Source: Anaerolineales bacterium (lineage in GTDB: Bacteria; Chloroflexota; Anaerolineae; Anaerolineales; UBA4823). From it: a DNA stretch of 8,375 nucleotides. How positions within the stretch are numbered: the first letter of the stretch is position 1; every line of letters begins with the position of its first letter. The DNA lies in the NCBI GenBank assembly GCA_016932955.1, contig JAFGBV010000272.1:1-8375 (forward strand), given 5' to 3'. The notes below the pieces were generated by a model. It ran no database searches. It worked only from the letters and a program-made list of their open reading frames with translations, and was not told the DNA's origin. This document shows, in pieces, positions 1 to 5,002 of the stretch. A program made the position numbers and the translations under genes.

Positions 1-84
1 GAGTGGGCTGCCATTCAGAGCCCGCGAGACCGTGGAATGCGAAACCTGCGCTTCTCTGGCAATATCCTTGATCGTAACCGGCAC
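1..84 (-). CDS. LacI-family transcriptional regulator, N-terminal fragment (cut by window edge)
   Basis: Only the first 28 codons are inside the window. They read MPVTIKDIAREAQVSHSTVS followed by RALNGSPL. This is the classic LacI/GalR helix-turn-helix opening: TIKDIA, then the recognition helix region VSHSTVSRALNG. Such proteins bind a palindromic operator as dimers and respond to a sugar or other small ligand through a C-terminal periplasmic-binding-protein-like domain, which is not visible here. The start chosen is GTG at 84-82. It has an AAAGGAGG ribosome binding site at 92-99 with about 7 nt spacing, and it places TIKD at the usual distance from the N-terminus. An in-frame ATG at 123-121 lies upstream of the predicted transcription start and lacks a clear ribosome site. 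The gene is divergent from the HAD stub and the RpiR gene. Family assignment is secure; the ligand is unknown. Confidence 0.9.
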   Translation of the reverse strand, partial: MPVTIKDIAREAQVSHSTVSRALNGSPL

Positions 85-98
85 GGGAGTGCCTCCTT

Positions 99-112
99 TG
101 CACACGTGTGCA
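99..112. promoter_or_regulatory. Perfect 14-bp palindrome, probable LacI-family operator (autoregulatory)
   Basis: TGCACACGTGTGCA is a perfect palindrome centred on CG (105/106), the usual geometry of LacI/PurR-type operators. It lies between the predicted start site of the lacI-like promoter and its ribosome binding site. A bound repressor there would block early elongation or initiation. That the LacI-like protein itself binds it is inference from position and symmetry. Confidence 0.65.
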
Positions 113-123
113 TCAACATCCAT

Positions 124-152
124 AGTTTACCGAATTATGGCGTAAAAGTCAA
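124..152 (-). promoter_or_regulatory. Predicted sigma70-type promoter of the LacI-like gene
   Basis: On the minus strand TTGACT (complement of 147-152) and TAAACT (complement of 124-129) are separated by exactly 17 nt. Initiation would fall near 117. This leaves the GTG start at 84 inside the transcript, but not the ATG at 123, which supports the start chosen for the LacI-like gene. Confidence 0.6.
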
Positions 153-161
153 TACCTTTTT

Positions 162-177
162 TGAAAGTATACTTGCA
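162..177 (+). promoter_or_regulatory. Operator copy 1 (TGAAAG-N4-CTTGCA), overlapping a -35 box
   Basis: TGAAAGTATACTTGCA is a near-perfect inverted repeat with one unpaired position per half. It is one of four sites of the same design at 162, 209, 451 and 501. Its right half contains the TTGCA of the -35 hexamer of the first rightward promoter, so occupancy should interfere with RNA polymerase. The likely binder is the RpiR-type regulator encoded at 569-1453; that is inference. Confidence 0.6.
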
Positions 178-201
178 TTTTTGTAAATTTTGATATATGA
201 C
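173..201 (+). promoter_or_regulatory. Predicted promoter P1 (TTGCAT - 17 nt - TATGAC)
   Basis: A -35-like TTGCAT at 173-178 and a -10-like TATGAC at 196-201 have a 17-nt spacer in an AT-rich stretch. An alternative -10, TATATG at 194-199, overlaps it with a poorer 15-nt spacer. The next gene start is the HAD stub at 313. P1 is flanked by operator copies 1 and 2 in the same way that P2 is flanked by copies 3 and 4. Confidence 0.5.
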
Positions 202-208
202 ATACAAA

Positions 209-224
209 TGAAAGAAAACTTTCA
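209..224 (+). promoter_or_regulatory. Operator copy 2 (perfect TGAAAG-AAAA-CTTTCA)
   Basis: This is a perfect inverted repeat with 6-bp arms and a 4-nt AAAA centre, located immediately downstream of P1 near the expected transcription start. It begins 47 bp after copy 1. A further isolated half-site, TGAAAG, occurs at 238-243. Confidence 0.65.
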
Positions 225-257
225 CAATAATCACAAATGAAAGCCATACTGATAAGA

Positions 258-277
258 TGTGCAACCGGGTATGCACA
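258..277. repeat. Imperfect inverted repeat TGTGCA-N8-TGCACA in the leader before the HAD stub
   Basis: Six-base arms at 258-263 and 272-277 pair perfectly around an 8-nt centre, ACCGGGTA. The arms carry the same hexamers as the 14-bp palindrome at 99-112, but in the opposite (everted) order. It could be a second regulator site or a small hairpin in the leader RNA. Evidence is limited to symmetry. Confidence 0.35.
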
Positions 278-312
278 AGAAACCAACCGCCTGTTCAGGA
301 GAGATTAACAGT

Positions 313-489
313 ATGAACTATGAGATCGAAGCCATTTTTCTGGATGTAGGCAATACACTGCGGCTTGTGATGGAAATTTGCGACCTGCTGGTAGATACCA
401 GCGGAGCCGCGTTGTGGGCAACGGCGGAAATGACGGAAATCTTACAAGCACGAAAGATCACTTGCAAAATATTGAATATTATTGTATGA
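313..489 (+). pseudogene. HAD-superfamily phosphatase, 5' stub only
   Basis: The ORF starts at ATG 313 with AGGAG at 297-301 and opens with MNYEIEAIFLDVGNTLRLV. This contains HAD motif I as FLDVGNTL, with the nucleophile Asp and the conserved Thr four residues on. After roughly residue 20 I no longer recognise the family. The remaining ~38 residues look like non-homologous read-through, and the ORF stops at 487-489. A normal enzyme of this type has about 220-260 residues, so motifs II-IV and the cap are absent. The tail of the ORF overlaps operator copy 3 and promoter P2 of the next gene. That fits a deletion that joined the HAD 5' end to the rpiR promoter region. A second HAD remnant lies at 3480-3949. 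Assignment rests on motif I and the N-terminal pattern. Confidence 0.6.
451..466 (+). promoter_or_regulatory. Operator copy 3 (CGAAAG-ATCA-CTTGCA), overlapping a -35 box
   Basis: It matches copy 1 at 11 of the 12 arm positions (first T replaced by C). As at copy 1, its right arm supplies the TTGCA of a -35 hexamer. It lies in the tail of the HAD stub ORF, which implies that ORF no longer has a coding constraint here. Confidence 0.6.
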
Positions 490-490
490 T
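462..490 (+). promoter_or_regulatory. Predicted promoter P2 of the rpiR-phosphate transport operon (TTGCAA - 17 nt - TATGAT)
   Basis: TTGCAA at 462-467 and TATGAT at 485-490 are separated by 17 nt within AT-rich DNA. The expected start site is near 497, giving a leader of about 70 nt to the ATG at 569. It is the best promoter candidate for the rightward gene set and is bracketed by operator copies 3 and 4. Confidence 0.65.
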
Positions 491-500
491 TTCCAATTAT

Positions 501-516
501 TGCAAGCGTAGTTTCA
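501..516 (-). promoter_or_regulatory. Operator copy 4 (inverted copy, just downstream of P2)
   Basis: The plus strand reads TGCAAGCGTAGTTTCA. Its complement, TGAAACTACGCTTGCA, fits TGAAAG-N4-CTTGCA at 11 of 12 arm positions. It starts 50 bp after copy 3, close to the 47 bp between copies 1 and 2. A further TGCAAG half-site is at 530-535. Confidence 0.6.
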
Positions 517-568
517 TTTGTTTCTCTTTTGCAAGTTTTGTTTTCTATTTAGTGGAGTAATCCAAAAC

Positions 569-1453
569 ATGCAAGACACATCCACACCATCCGGAGATTT
601 CAGCCAGATCATCAGTGACCACTATGATGAGCTGACCAAAAGCGAAAAGCGGATCGCCGACTTTATGCGCCAGAACCAGGATGAGGCTACCTTTCTGTCT
701 GCCAGCGAGATTGCCGAACGCCTGGAATTGAGCGAAGCCACCATGGTGCGCTTTGCACGTTCGCTGGGCTTCGATAGCTACCCGGCGTTGCGCACAGCCC
801 TGCAAGAGAAATTCCGCCACATCGTCACCCACTCCGCCCGCCTGCGCAGCCGGTTGGATGAATTACACGTAACAGGAGATATTTTCGAGCGCCTGGTAGC
901 ATCTGAGATCAACTTCTTAACCGAGTCTCTCCAAACATTGGATCGGAATGCCTTCAACCAGGCCGTAGAGCTGCTGCGTACCCACCAGCGCGTGTTCGTC
1001 TTCGGGTTGGGACCCTCCATTTCCCTCGTGGACCTCCTGGAAATCCGCCTCACCCGCTCTGCCCGCCATGTCATCCCCCTGCGCGTTGCTGGCAAGGAAA
1101 TGCTCGAGCCGCTGCTTTTGATGGGAAAAGATGACTTGCTCATCGCCATCGGATTTATTAACATTACTCCTCCTTTGAAGATCGTCATTGAACAGGCAAA
1201 CCTGCACAAGACCCCCGTCATCCTGGTCACCGATACCCTTGGCCCCCTGGTAGGGGATAAAGCCACCGTCACCCTGGCAGCCCGCCGCGGTCCTGTATCC
1301 GCCTTCCACTCGCTCACAGTGCCAATGACCCTCATTAATGCCTTGCTATTGGCCCTGAGTTCTGTCGACCAGGAACGGGTGATGGCCAATCTGGATAAGC
1401 TGGACCAATTGCGGCATCGGTTTGCGCAGACCAATGGCTCCCTCAGCCGATAA
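569..1453 (+). CDS. RpiR/MurR-family transcriptional regulator (HTH + SIS domain)
   Basis: This 294-residue protein has the full RpiR layout. The N-terminal helical HTH_6 domain spans about residues 10-85, with LTKSEKRIADFM, then FLSASEIAERLELSEATMVR and FARSLGFDSYPALR. The C-terminal SIS sugar-phosphate-binding domain spans about residues 130-265, with RVFVFGLGPS at its start and VILVTDTLGPL further on. RpiR proteins usually sense phosphosugars and control sugar-phosphate metabolism. The start at 569 is chosen because GGAG at 554-557 precedes it and because the residues encoded between 518 and 568 (hydrophobic, Cys/Phe-rich) are not family-like and overlap the leader. It heads a same-strand set leading to DUF47 and PiT. 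Four operator-like repeats upstream suggest autoregulation. Family is certain; the effector is unknown. Confidence 0.93.
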   Translation: MQDTSTPSGDFSQIISDHYDELTKSEKRIADFMRQNQDEATFLSASEIAERLELSEATMVRFARSLGFDSYPALRTALQEKFRHIVTHSARLRSRLDELHVTGDIFERLVASEINFLTESLQTLDRNAFNQAVELLRTHQRVFVFGLGPSISLVDLLEIRLTRSARHVIPLRVAGKEMLEPLLLMGKDDLLIAIGFINITPPLKIVIEQANLHKTPVILVTDTLGPLVGDKATVTLAARRGPVSAFHSLTVPMTLINALLLALSSVDQERVMANLDKLDQLRHRFAQTNGSLSR

Positions 1454-1477
1454 TTTGTCGAATAGAGGAGATCTTAC

Positions 1478-1654
1478 ATGGCAGTGGCACCTGCAATGTC
1501 TTCCCAAATGAACACCCAAAAGCTGACGGCTGCTATTCGAAGGTTCTTCCGCTGGCTCACCAAACCACAAGAGGTCAAGCCCAACACTACGCCAGAGCAA
1601 CTGAAGAACGCTCTTCAGTTCCTGGCACAGAAAGGCTGCATCGTATGGGCATGA
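1478..1654 (+). CDS. Small unrecognised protein (58 residues) between the RpiR regulator and DUF47
   Basis: ATG at 1478 has a strong GAGGAG site at 1465-1470 with 7 nt spacing, 24 nt after the rpiR stop. The product begins MAVAPAMSSQMNTQKLTAAI, has a basic, aromatic amphipathic stretch RRFFRWLTKP at residues 21-30, and then TPEQLKNALQFLAQKGCIVW near the C-terminus, which looks like one or two short helices. There is no signal peptide or membrane segment, and one Cys is present (residue 53). I recognise no family. The ribosome site, spacing and position inside a same-strand set support it as a real gene. It could instead be the remnant of a longer gene. Because it sits between a regulator and a transport pair, a small accessory or regulatory role is possible, but this is only inference. 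Confidence 0.55.
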   Translation: MAVAPAMSSQMNTQKLTAAIRRFFRWLTKPQEVKPNTTPEQLKNALQFLAQKGCIVWA

Positions 1655-1718
1655 TCACAAATGCCCCTGGCAGAGCACAAAGCAATGCCATTGAACGATG
1701 CACACAGGAGATAAAATA

Positions 1719-2435
1719 ATGAAACGTTCAAATCATTTGCCAAACCCCGAAGAAAGAGACCATCACAACGATGGCCTGTCTGCCCCGGTCCCATCACCTG
1801 CTAAGAGTACTTTCTTCGGGCGGCTGTTCAAGAAGCGCCAGGATATTTTCGTTAAGCTCATCCAGGAACAAGCCCAGGTCACCTTGCAAGGCATGGATGC
1901 GCTGAATGATTACATGGTCAACCAGGATCCTGCTATCTCTGCTTTGCTGAGAGCCAAAGAAAAAGAAGCCGATGAAGTGCGCAGGATCTTGATCTATGAA
2001 TTGAACAAAACCTTTATCACCCCCTTCGACCGCGAGGACATATTTGCCCTCTCGCGCACGATTGACGACGTGATCGACTATGCTTATAGCACAGTAAGCG
2101 AGATGGAAATATTGAAGGTTCGCCCCACAACCTTCATGCAGCGCATGGCCTCCCTGCTGCGCGATGCCACTTATGAGCTACTGATGGCTGTGAACCGCCT
2201 GGAACAGCACCCCGGCGTAGCCAGCGAGCACGCCCAGCGCGCCAAGGCGCTCGAAAACCGGGTGGAAGGCGTGTACCGCGAGGCACTGGCAGACTTGTTC
2301 ACCGGCGCAGAGGATATCAAGCATGTGGTTAAAATGCTCAAGAGCCGCGAGGTGTACCGCCACCTGAGCAACGCTGCCGACCGCGGCGATGAAGCCGCCG
2401 ACGTAATCGCCGATATTGTGGTCAAGATTGCCTGA
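1719..2435 (+). CDS. DUF47 / PhoU-like protein, accessory to the PiT phosphate transporter
   Basis: The 238-residue product is almost entirely helical after a polar, Pro-containing N-terminal tail (residues 1-30). It carries the DUF47 hallmarks: AKEKEADEVRRIL (79-91), TFITPFDREDIFALSRTIDD (98-117) followed by VIDY, and near the C-terminus SNAADRGDEAADVI. These Glu/Asp clusters in PhoU-like folds bind metal ions. DUF47 proteins are commonly encoded next to PiT transporters and are thought to modulate phosphate uptake. The start at 1719 follows AGGAG at 1706-1710 with 8 nt spacing. The in-frame ATG at 1698 lies upstream of that site and is less likely. The PiT gene starts 20 nt downstream, so the two are almost certainly cotranscribed. 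Length is near the family norm plus the tail. Confidence 0.92.
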   Translation: MKRSNHLPNPEERDHHNDGLSAPVPSPAKSTFFGRLFKKRQDIFVKLIQEQAQVTLQGMDALNDYMVNQDPAISALLRAKEKEADEVRRILIYELNKTFITPFDREDIFALSRTIDDVIDYAYSTVSEMEILKVRPTTFMQRMASLLRDATYELLMAVNRLEQHPGVASEHAQRAKALENRVEGVYREALADLFTGAEDIKHVVKMLKSREVYRHLSNAADRGDEAADVIADIVVKIA

Positions 2436-2455
2436 TACCTTGCCTGGAGTATGTT

Positions 2456-3442
2456 ATGTCTGTAGCGCTGATTATCGTGATTGTTTTGGCTCTGGCCTTT
2501 GATTTCCTGAACGGCATCCACGATTCAAGTAATGTGGTCGCCACCATGATCTCCTCACGCGCCGTCTCGCCCCGTTTTGCTCTGGGTATCACTGCCCTGG
2601 CAAATTTCATCGGCCCTTTCATTTTCGGGGTAGCGGTGGCAGAGACGATCGGGAATGAGATTGTGCATCCGGATACGATCAACATTCAGGTAATTCTCGC
2701 TGCGTTGACCAGCGCGATCCTGTGGAATTTGCTCACCTGGTATCTGGGATTGCCCAGCAGTTCCTCGCACGCATTGGTGGGGGGCTTCATCGGCGCGGTC
2801 ATTGTCGGTGCTGGCTGGCAGATGATCCAGATCAAAGGCCTGGAGAAAGTGCTCATCGCCCTGTTCGCCTCGCCGATCATCGGATTTGTATTCGGGTTCA
2901 TCGTCACTCGCGTGGTGATGGTTCTGTGCTGGAACGCCACCCCCAAGGTGAATTGGATTTTCAAACGCGGGCAATTGGTGACTGCGCTCTCTCTCGCCCT
3001 TAGCCACGGCACCAACGACGCCCAGAAGACCATGGGGATCATTACCCTGGCTCTGGTCACCGGCGGTTATCTCACAGTATTCAAAGTGCCGACGATCATC
3101 ATATTCTTATGCGCAGGGATGATCGCCCTCGGTACTGCAGTAGGTGGCTGGAAACTGATCCGCACTCTGGGCGGCAAATTCTATAAAATCCGCCCCATGG
3201 ATAGCTTCAACGCACAACTGGCATCTGCCGTTGTCATCCTGGGGAGCTCCATCCTCGGCGGTCCGGTCAGCACCACGCAGGTGGTCAGCTCGTCAATCAT
3301 GGGTGTTGGGGCAGCTGACCGGGCCAACAAGGTACGCTGGAGAGTGGCTGGAGATATTGCCCTCGCCTGGCTGCTCACCATCCCCGCCACCGCCCTGGTC
3401 GCCGCGGGGCTATATCGTCTTATCCTGGTAATCTTCCCCTGA
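2456..3442 (+). CDS. PiT-family inorganic phosphate transporter
   Basis: This 328-residue multi-pass membrane protein has the PHO4/PiT inverted duplication. The first-half signature is DFLNGIHDSSNVVATMISS (residues 16-34, an NGxHDxxN type). The second-half signature is SHGTNDAQKTMGI from residue 183. Each is followed further on by a Ser-rich loop: GLPSSSSHALVGG in the first half and GPVSTTQVVSSSIMGVGAA in the second, where many homologues have His instead of Gln. PiT proteins move phosphate, usually as a metal-phosphate complex, across the cytoplasmic membrane driven by H+ or Na+. Length matches short bacterial members. The start at 2456 has TGGAG at 2445-2449 with 6 nt spacing. The DUF47 gene immediately upstream is the usual partner. 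Phosphate as substrate is family knowledge, not seen directly. Confidence 0.95.
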   Translation: MSVALIIVIVLALAFDFLNGIHDSSNVVATMISSRAVSPRFALGITALANFIGPFIFGVAVAETIGNEIVHPDTINIQVILAALTSAILWNLLTWYLGLPSSSSHALVGGFIGAVIVGAGWQMIQIKGLEKVLIALFASPIIGFVFGFIVTRVVMVLCWNATPKVNWIFKRGQLVTALSLALSHGTNDAQKTMGIITLALVTGGYLTVFKVPTIIIFLCAGMIALGTAVGGWKLIRTLGGKFYKIRPMDSFNAQLASAVVILGSSILGGPVSTTQVVSSSIMGVGAADRANKVRWRVAGDIALAWLLTIPATALVAAGLYRLILVIFP

Positions 3443-3479
3443 TTGCCAAGCGTATTCTGCACAGCTTGTGGAGGTGCCA

Positions 3480-3949
3480 ATGAAAGCCATTTTCTTTAAC
3501 GCCAAACGGATCTTGTACGACCGCCCGAACCCGCACTACTACCTGCGGGCGTTCCTGGAGTCGCAGGGTCTCCCCCTCCCCTCGGATGATGAGATCAAGA
3601 CAATGATCCCCGATGTAAAGAACCTCACCAAGCGCGGCCGTCTGGTGCATGAGGTGTACAGTGATGCCCTGCTCAAGGCATGTGGGCTGACAGACCCCGC
3701 ATTGTTTGTCGCTGGCGAAAGGGCTATCGAACGCGACCGCACCAACATCACCATGCTGCCCTTTCTCAGGCAGGCGTGGCAGCCTCCGAGTCCGTTTTCG
3801 TCGGCTTTCACGAGCGCGAAGTGCTCGGCGCGCGGCGCTGTGGCATGGCCACGGTAGCTTTACCCGGCGATCCTTCTGCTGAAGCAGACTATCGCCTGGA
3901 GCATTTTGAAGATCTGCTCACCCTACCGTTGCTCGAATCCGTGTCGTAA
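3480..3949 (+). pseudogene. HAD-superfamily hydrolase with internal deletion and frameshift
   Basis: ATG 3480 follows GGAGG at 3470-3474, 37 nt after the PiT stop. Frame one reads MKAIFFNAKRILYDRPNPHY through about MLPFL (near 3766). It resembles the N-terminal half of a HAD phosphatase, but motif I has Asn (residue 7) where the family nucleophile is Asp. Frame two continues from about 3767 with QAGVAASESVFVGFHEREV, then LGARRCGMATVALPGD. This is the C-terminal motif IV region (usually FVGD/H...GA...GM.TV), and it ends at the TAA at 3947-3949. The middle of the enzyme (cap, motifs II-III, probably around 100 codons) is missing and the frame changes at the join. A single event, deletion with a non-multiple of three, explains both. 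Left as is, frame one stops at 3857. A sequencing indel alone would not explain the missing centre. Confidence 0.75.
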
Positions 3950-3976
3950 TCTACTGGTTTTGAAAGGTGTTCGCGC

Positions 3977-4267
3977 GTGGTTCAAAATAAACCTTATGAT
4001 GTAGTTTATATCGGTAATTACACCAAAGATACCATCATCTCTCCAGCAGGCACCCGCTATGTGGACGGGGGAGGATCGCGCTATGCTGCCTACGCCGCAG
4101 CGCGCCTGGGGAAAAACGTGGCCATTGTCACCCACCTGGCGCGGGAAGATGAGCGCATCGTTGATGATCTGAAGCGGTCGGGGATTGACTGCTATGCCAC
4201 CTTTACACCATGGGGTTCTATCCCAATAACCTCACATGACAGGTACAATCACGGATCGATTCGCTAA
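3977..4267 (+). pseudogene. PfkB/ribokinase-family sugar kinase, N-terminal fragment
   Basis: GTG 3977 is preceded by GAAAGG (3962-3967). The reading frame opens with YDVVYIGNYTKDTIISPAGT (residues 7-26), then YVDGGGSRYAAYAAARLG, the PfkB N-terminal pattern with the GG substrate-side motif. VAIVTHLAREDERIVDDLK and SGIDCYATFTP follow, ending at about residue 77. Family resemblance then stops, and after about 19 unrelated residues there is a stop at 4265-4267. A functional PfkB kinase has about 290-330 residues, and the C-terminal ATP-binding/catalytic GxGD region is absent, so this fragment cannot phosphorylate a sugar. It follows the HAD remnant by 27 nt, so kinase and phosphatase were probably one operon with the upstream genes before the deletion. 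Confidence 0.75.
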
Positions 4268-4496
4268 AAACAAGCAAGTATAGGAAAAAGAAAGCCGCCA
4301 CAGATCGAGCCCTTTGGCCGCTTCTGCCTGGATGTACCCCCTAGCAGATCATCGTGACCCACCTGGACAAATTGGGCCGCCAGGCAAATGACTGCTGGGA
4401 TGAGGAGCACTATCACCGGGTTCGCCAATGGTTCCATCGCAACGTTCCTGGGCTTCTAGTTCAACGGCGAAGATGGGGGAAAACATTCCACCGTAA
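4268..4496. other. Gene-poor stretch between the PfkB and CPBP remnants
   Basis: No frame in these 229 bases gives a recognisable protein, and the CPBP frame is closed by TAA at 4494-4496. No terminator, tRNA-like structure, insertion-sequence end or long repeat is evident. It most likely holds decayed ends of the two neighbouring genes, since both the 3' part of the kinase and the 5' part of the protease are missing at its borders. Confidence 0.4.
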
Positions 4497-4553
4497 CTCA
4501 ACACAAAGCAGCCCATCCCTCCTGTTCGCGCCAACCACCTCCCCCGTCCGCGC

Positions 4554-4973
4554 TTGTTCGCCCGCCTGGATGGCCTGGGGAGCGGGAGCATCGCCTATTT
4601 CACCGGCCAATCCAACATCAGCATCCAGCTGCTCCCCCTCGGGGAAATCCTTCTCCTCTTCTACAACAACGCGTTTCTGGAGGAGTTCTACCACCGCGGC
4701 GTGATCCAATCCTTGCTCGAGCGCCTCCTCGGGCAGCGATTGGCGATCCTCTGTGGAGGAATCCTGTTTGGACTGACCCATATCGCCTTAGATTATTCCG
4801 CCCTCGGACAAACAGGCGGAATCCTGGCCATATGCTCTGCCCTCCTGCTGCAAACGATGGCAGGCTGGCTGTTCGGCCTGATCTACCTCAAGACCAGGAG
4901 CCTCTGGCCGGGGATCATTTGCCACTACTTGGCAAATTGGCTGCCCTCGATCCTCGTTCTAGCAGCAGGGTGA
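4554..4973 (+). pseudogene. CPBP (CAAX-like) intramembrane metalloprotease, N-terminally truncated, catalytic half intact
   Basis: The frame is open from 4497. The first possible start is TTG at 4554, with no convincing ribosome site, giving 139 residues. All three CPBP motifs are present: EEFYHRG (E43, E44, R48), FGLTH (F72, H76) and HYLANW (H124, N128), spread over hydrophobic segments. Family members are usually 200-300 residues with extra N-terminal transmembrane helices, missing here. The upstream bases give no in-frame continuation past the stop at 4494. Known members cleave prenylated or other membrane proteins, or protect against bacteriocins; no substrate can be inferred here. I call it a truncated gene. 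A short, still expressed protease domain remains possible because the motifs have not decayed. It converges with the minus-strand lipoprotein gene, 29 nt away. Confidence 0.65.
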
Positions 4974-5002
4974 ACCTGGCAAGCCGCGCCAAGGCAATTA
5001 CC

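Noticed and set aside
121..123. ATG as an earlier start of the LacI-like gene
   Set aside because: It lies upstream of the predicted transcription start and lacks a ribosome site, whereas GTG at 84 has AAAGGAGG at good spacing and the family-typical N-terminus.
468..480. AATATTGAATATT symmetry between operator copies 3 and 4
   Set aside because: It lies in the AT-rich spacer of promoter P2 and is short and low in complexity; it is likely incidental.
518..568. Upstream extension of the RpiR gene from 518
   Set aside because: The added residues (Phe/Cys-rich) are not family-like, overlap leader and operator DNA, and lack a ribosome site; ATG 569 has GGAG upstream.
778..1434. Minus-strand open frames antisense to the RpiR gene
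   Set aside because: Shadows of a complete RpiR protein with HTH and SIS domains; their translations are low in structure and Arg/Ser-rich.
4268..4553. Possible insertion-sequence scar between the kinase and protease remnants
   Set aside because: I found no terminal inverted repeats, target-site duplication or transposase-like reading frame.
4975..4994. Possible terminator hairpin (CCTGGC ... GCCAAGG) between the converging CPBP and lipoprotein genes
   Set aside because: The stem is 6 bp with a bulge and there is no T-run on either side, so it is too weak to call.
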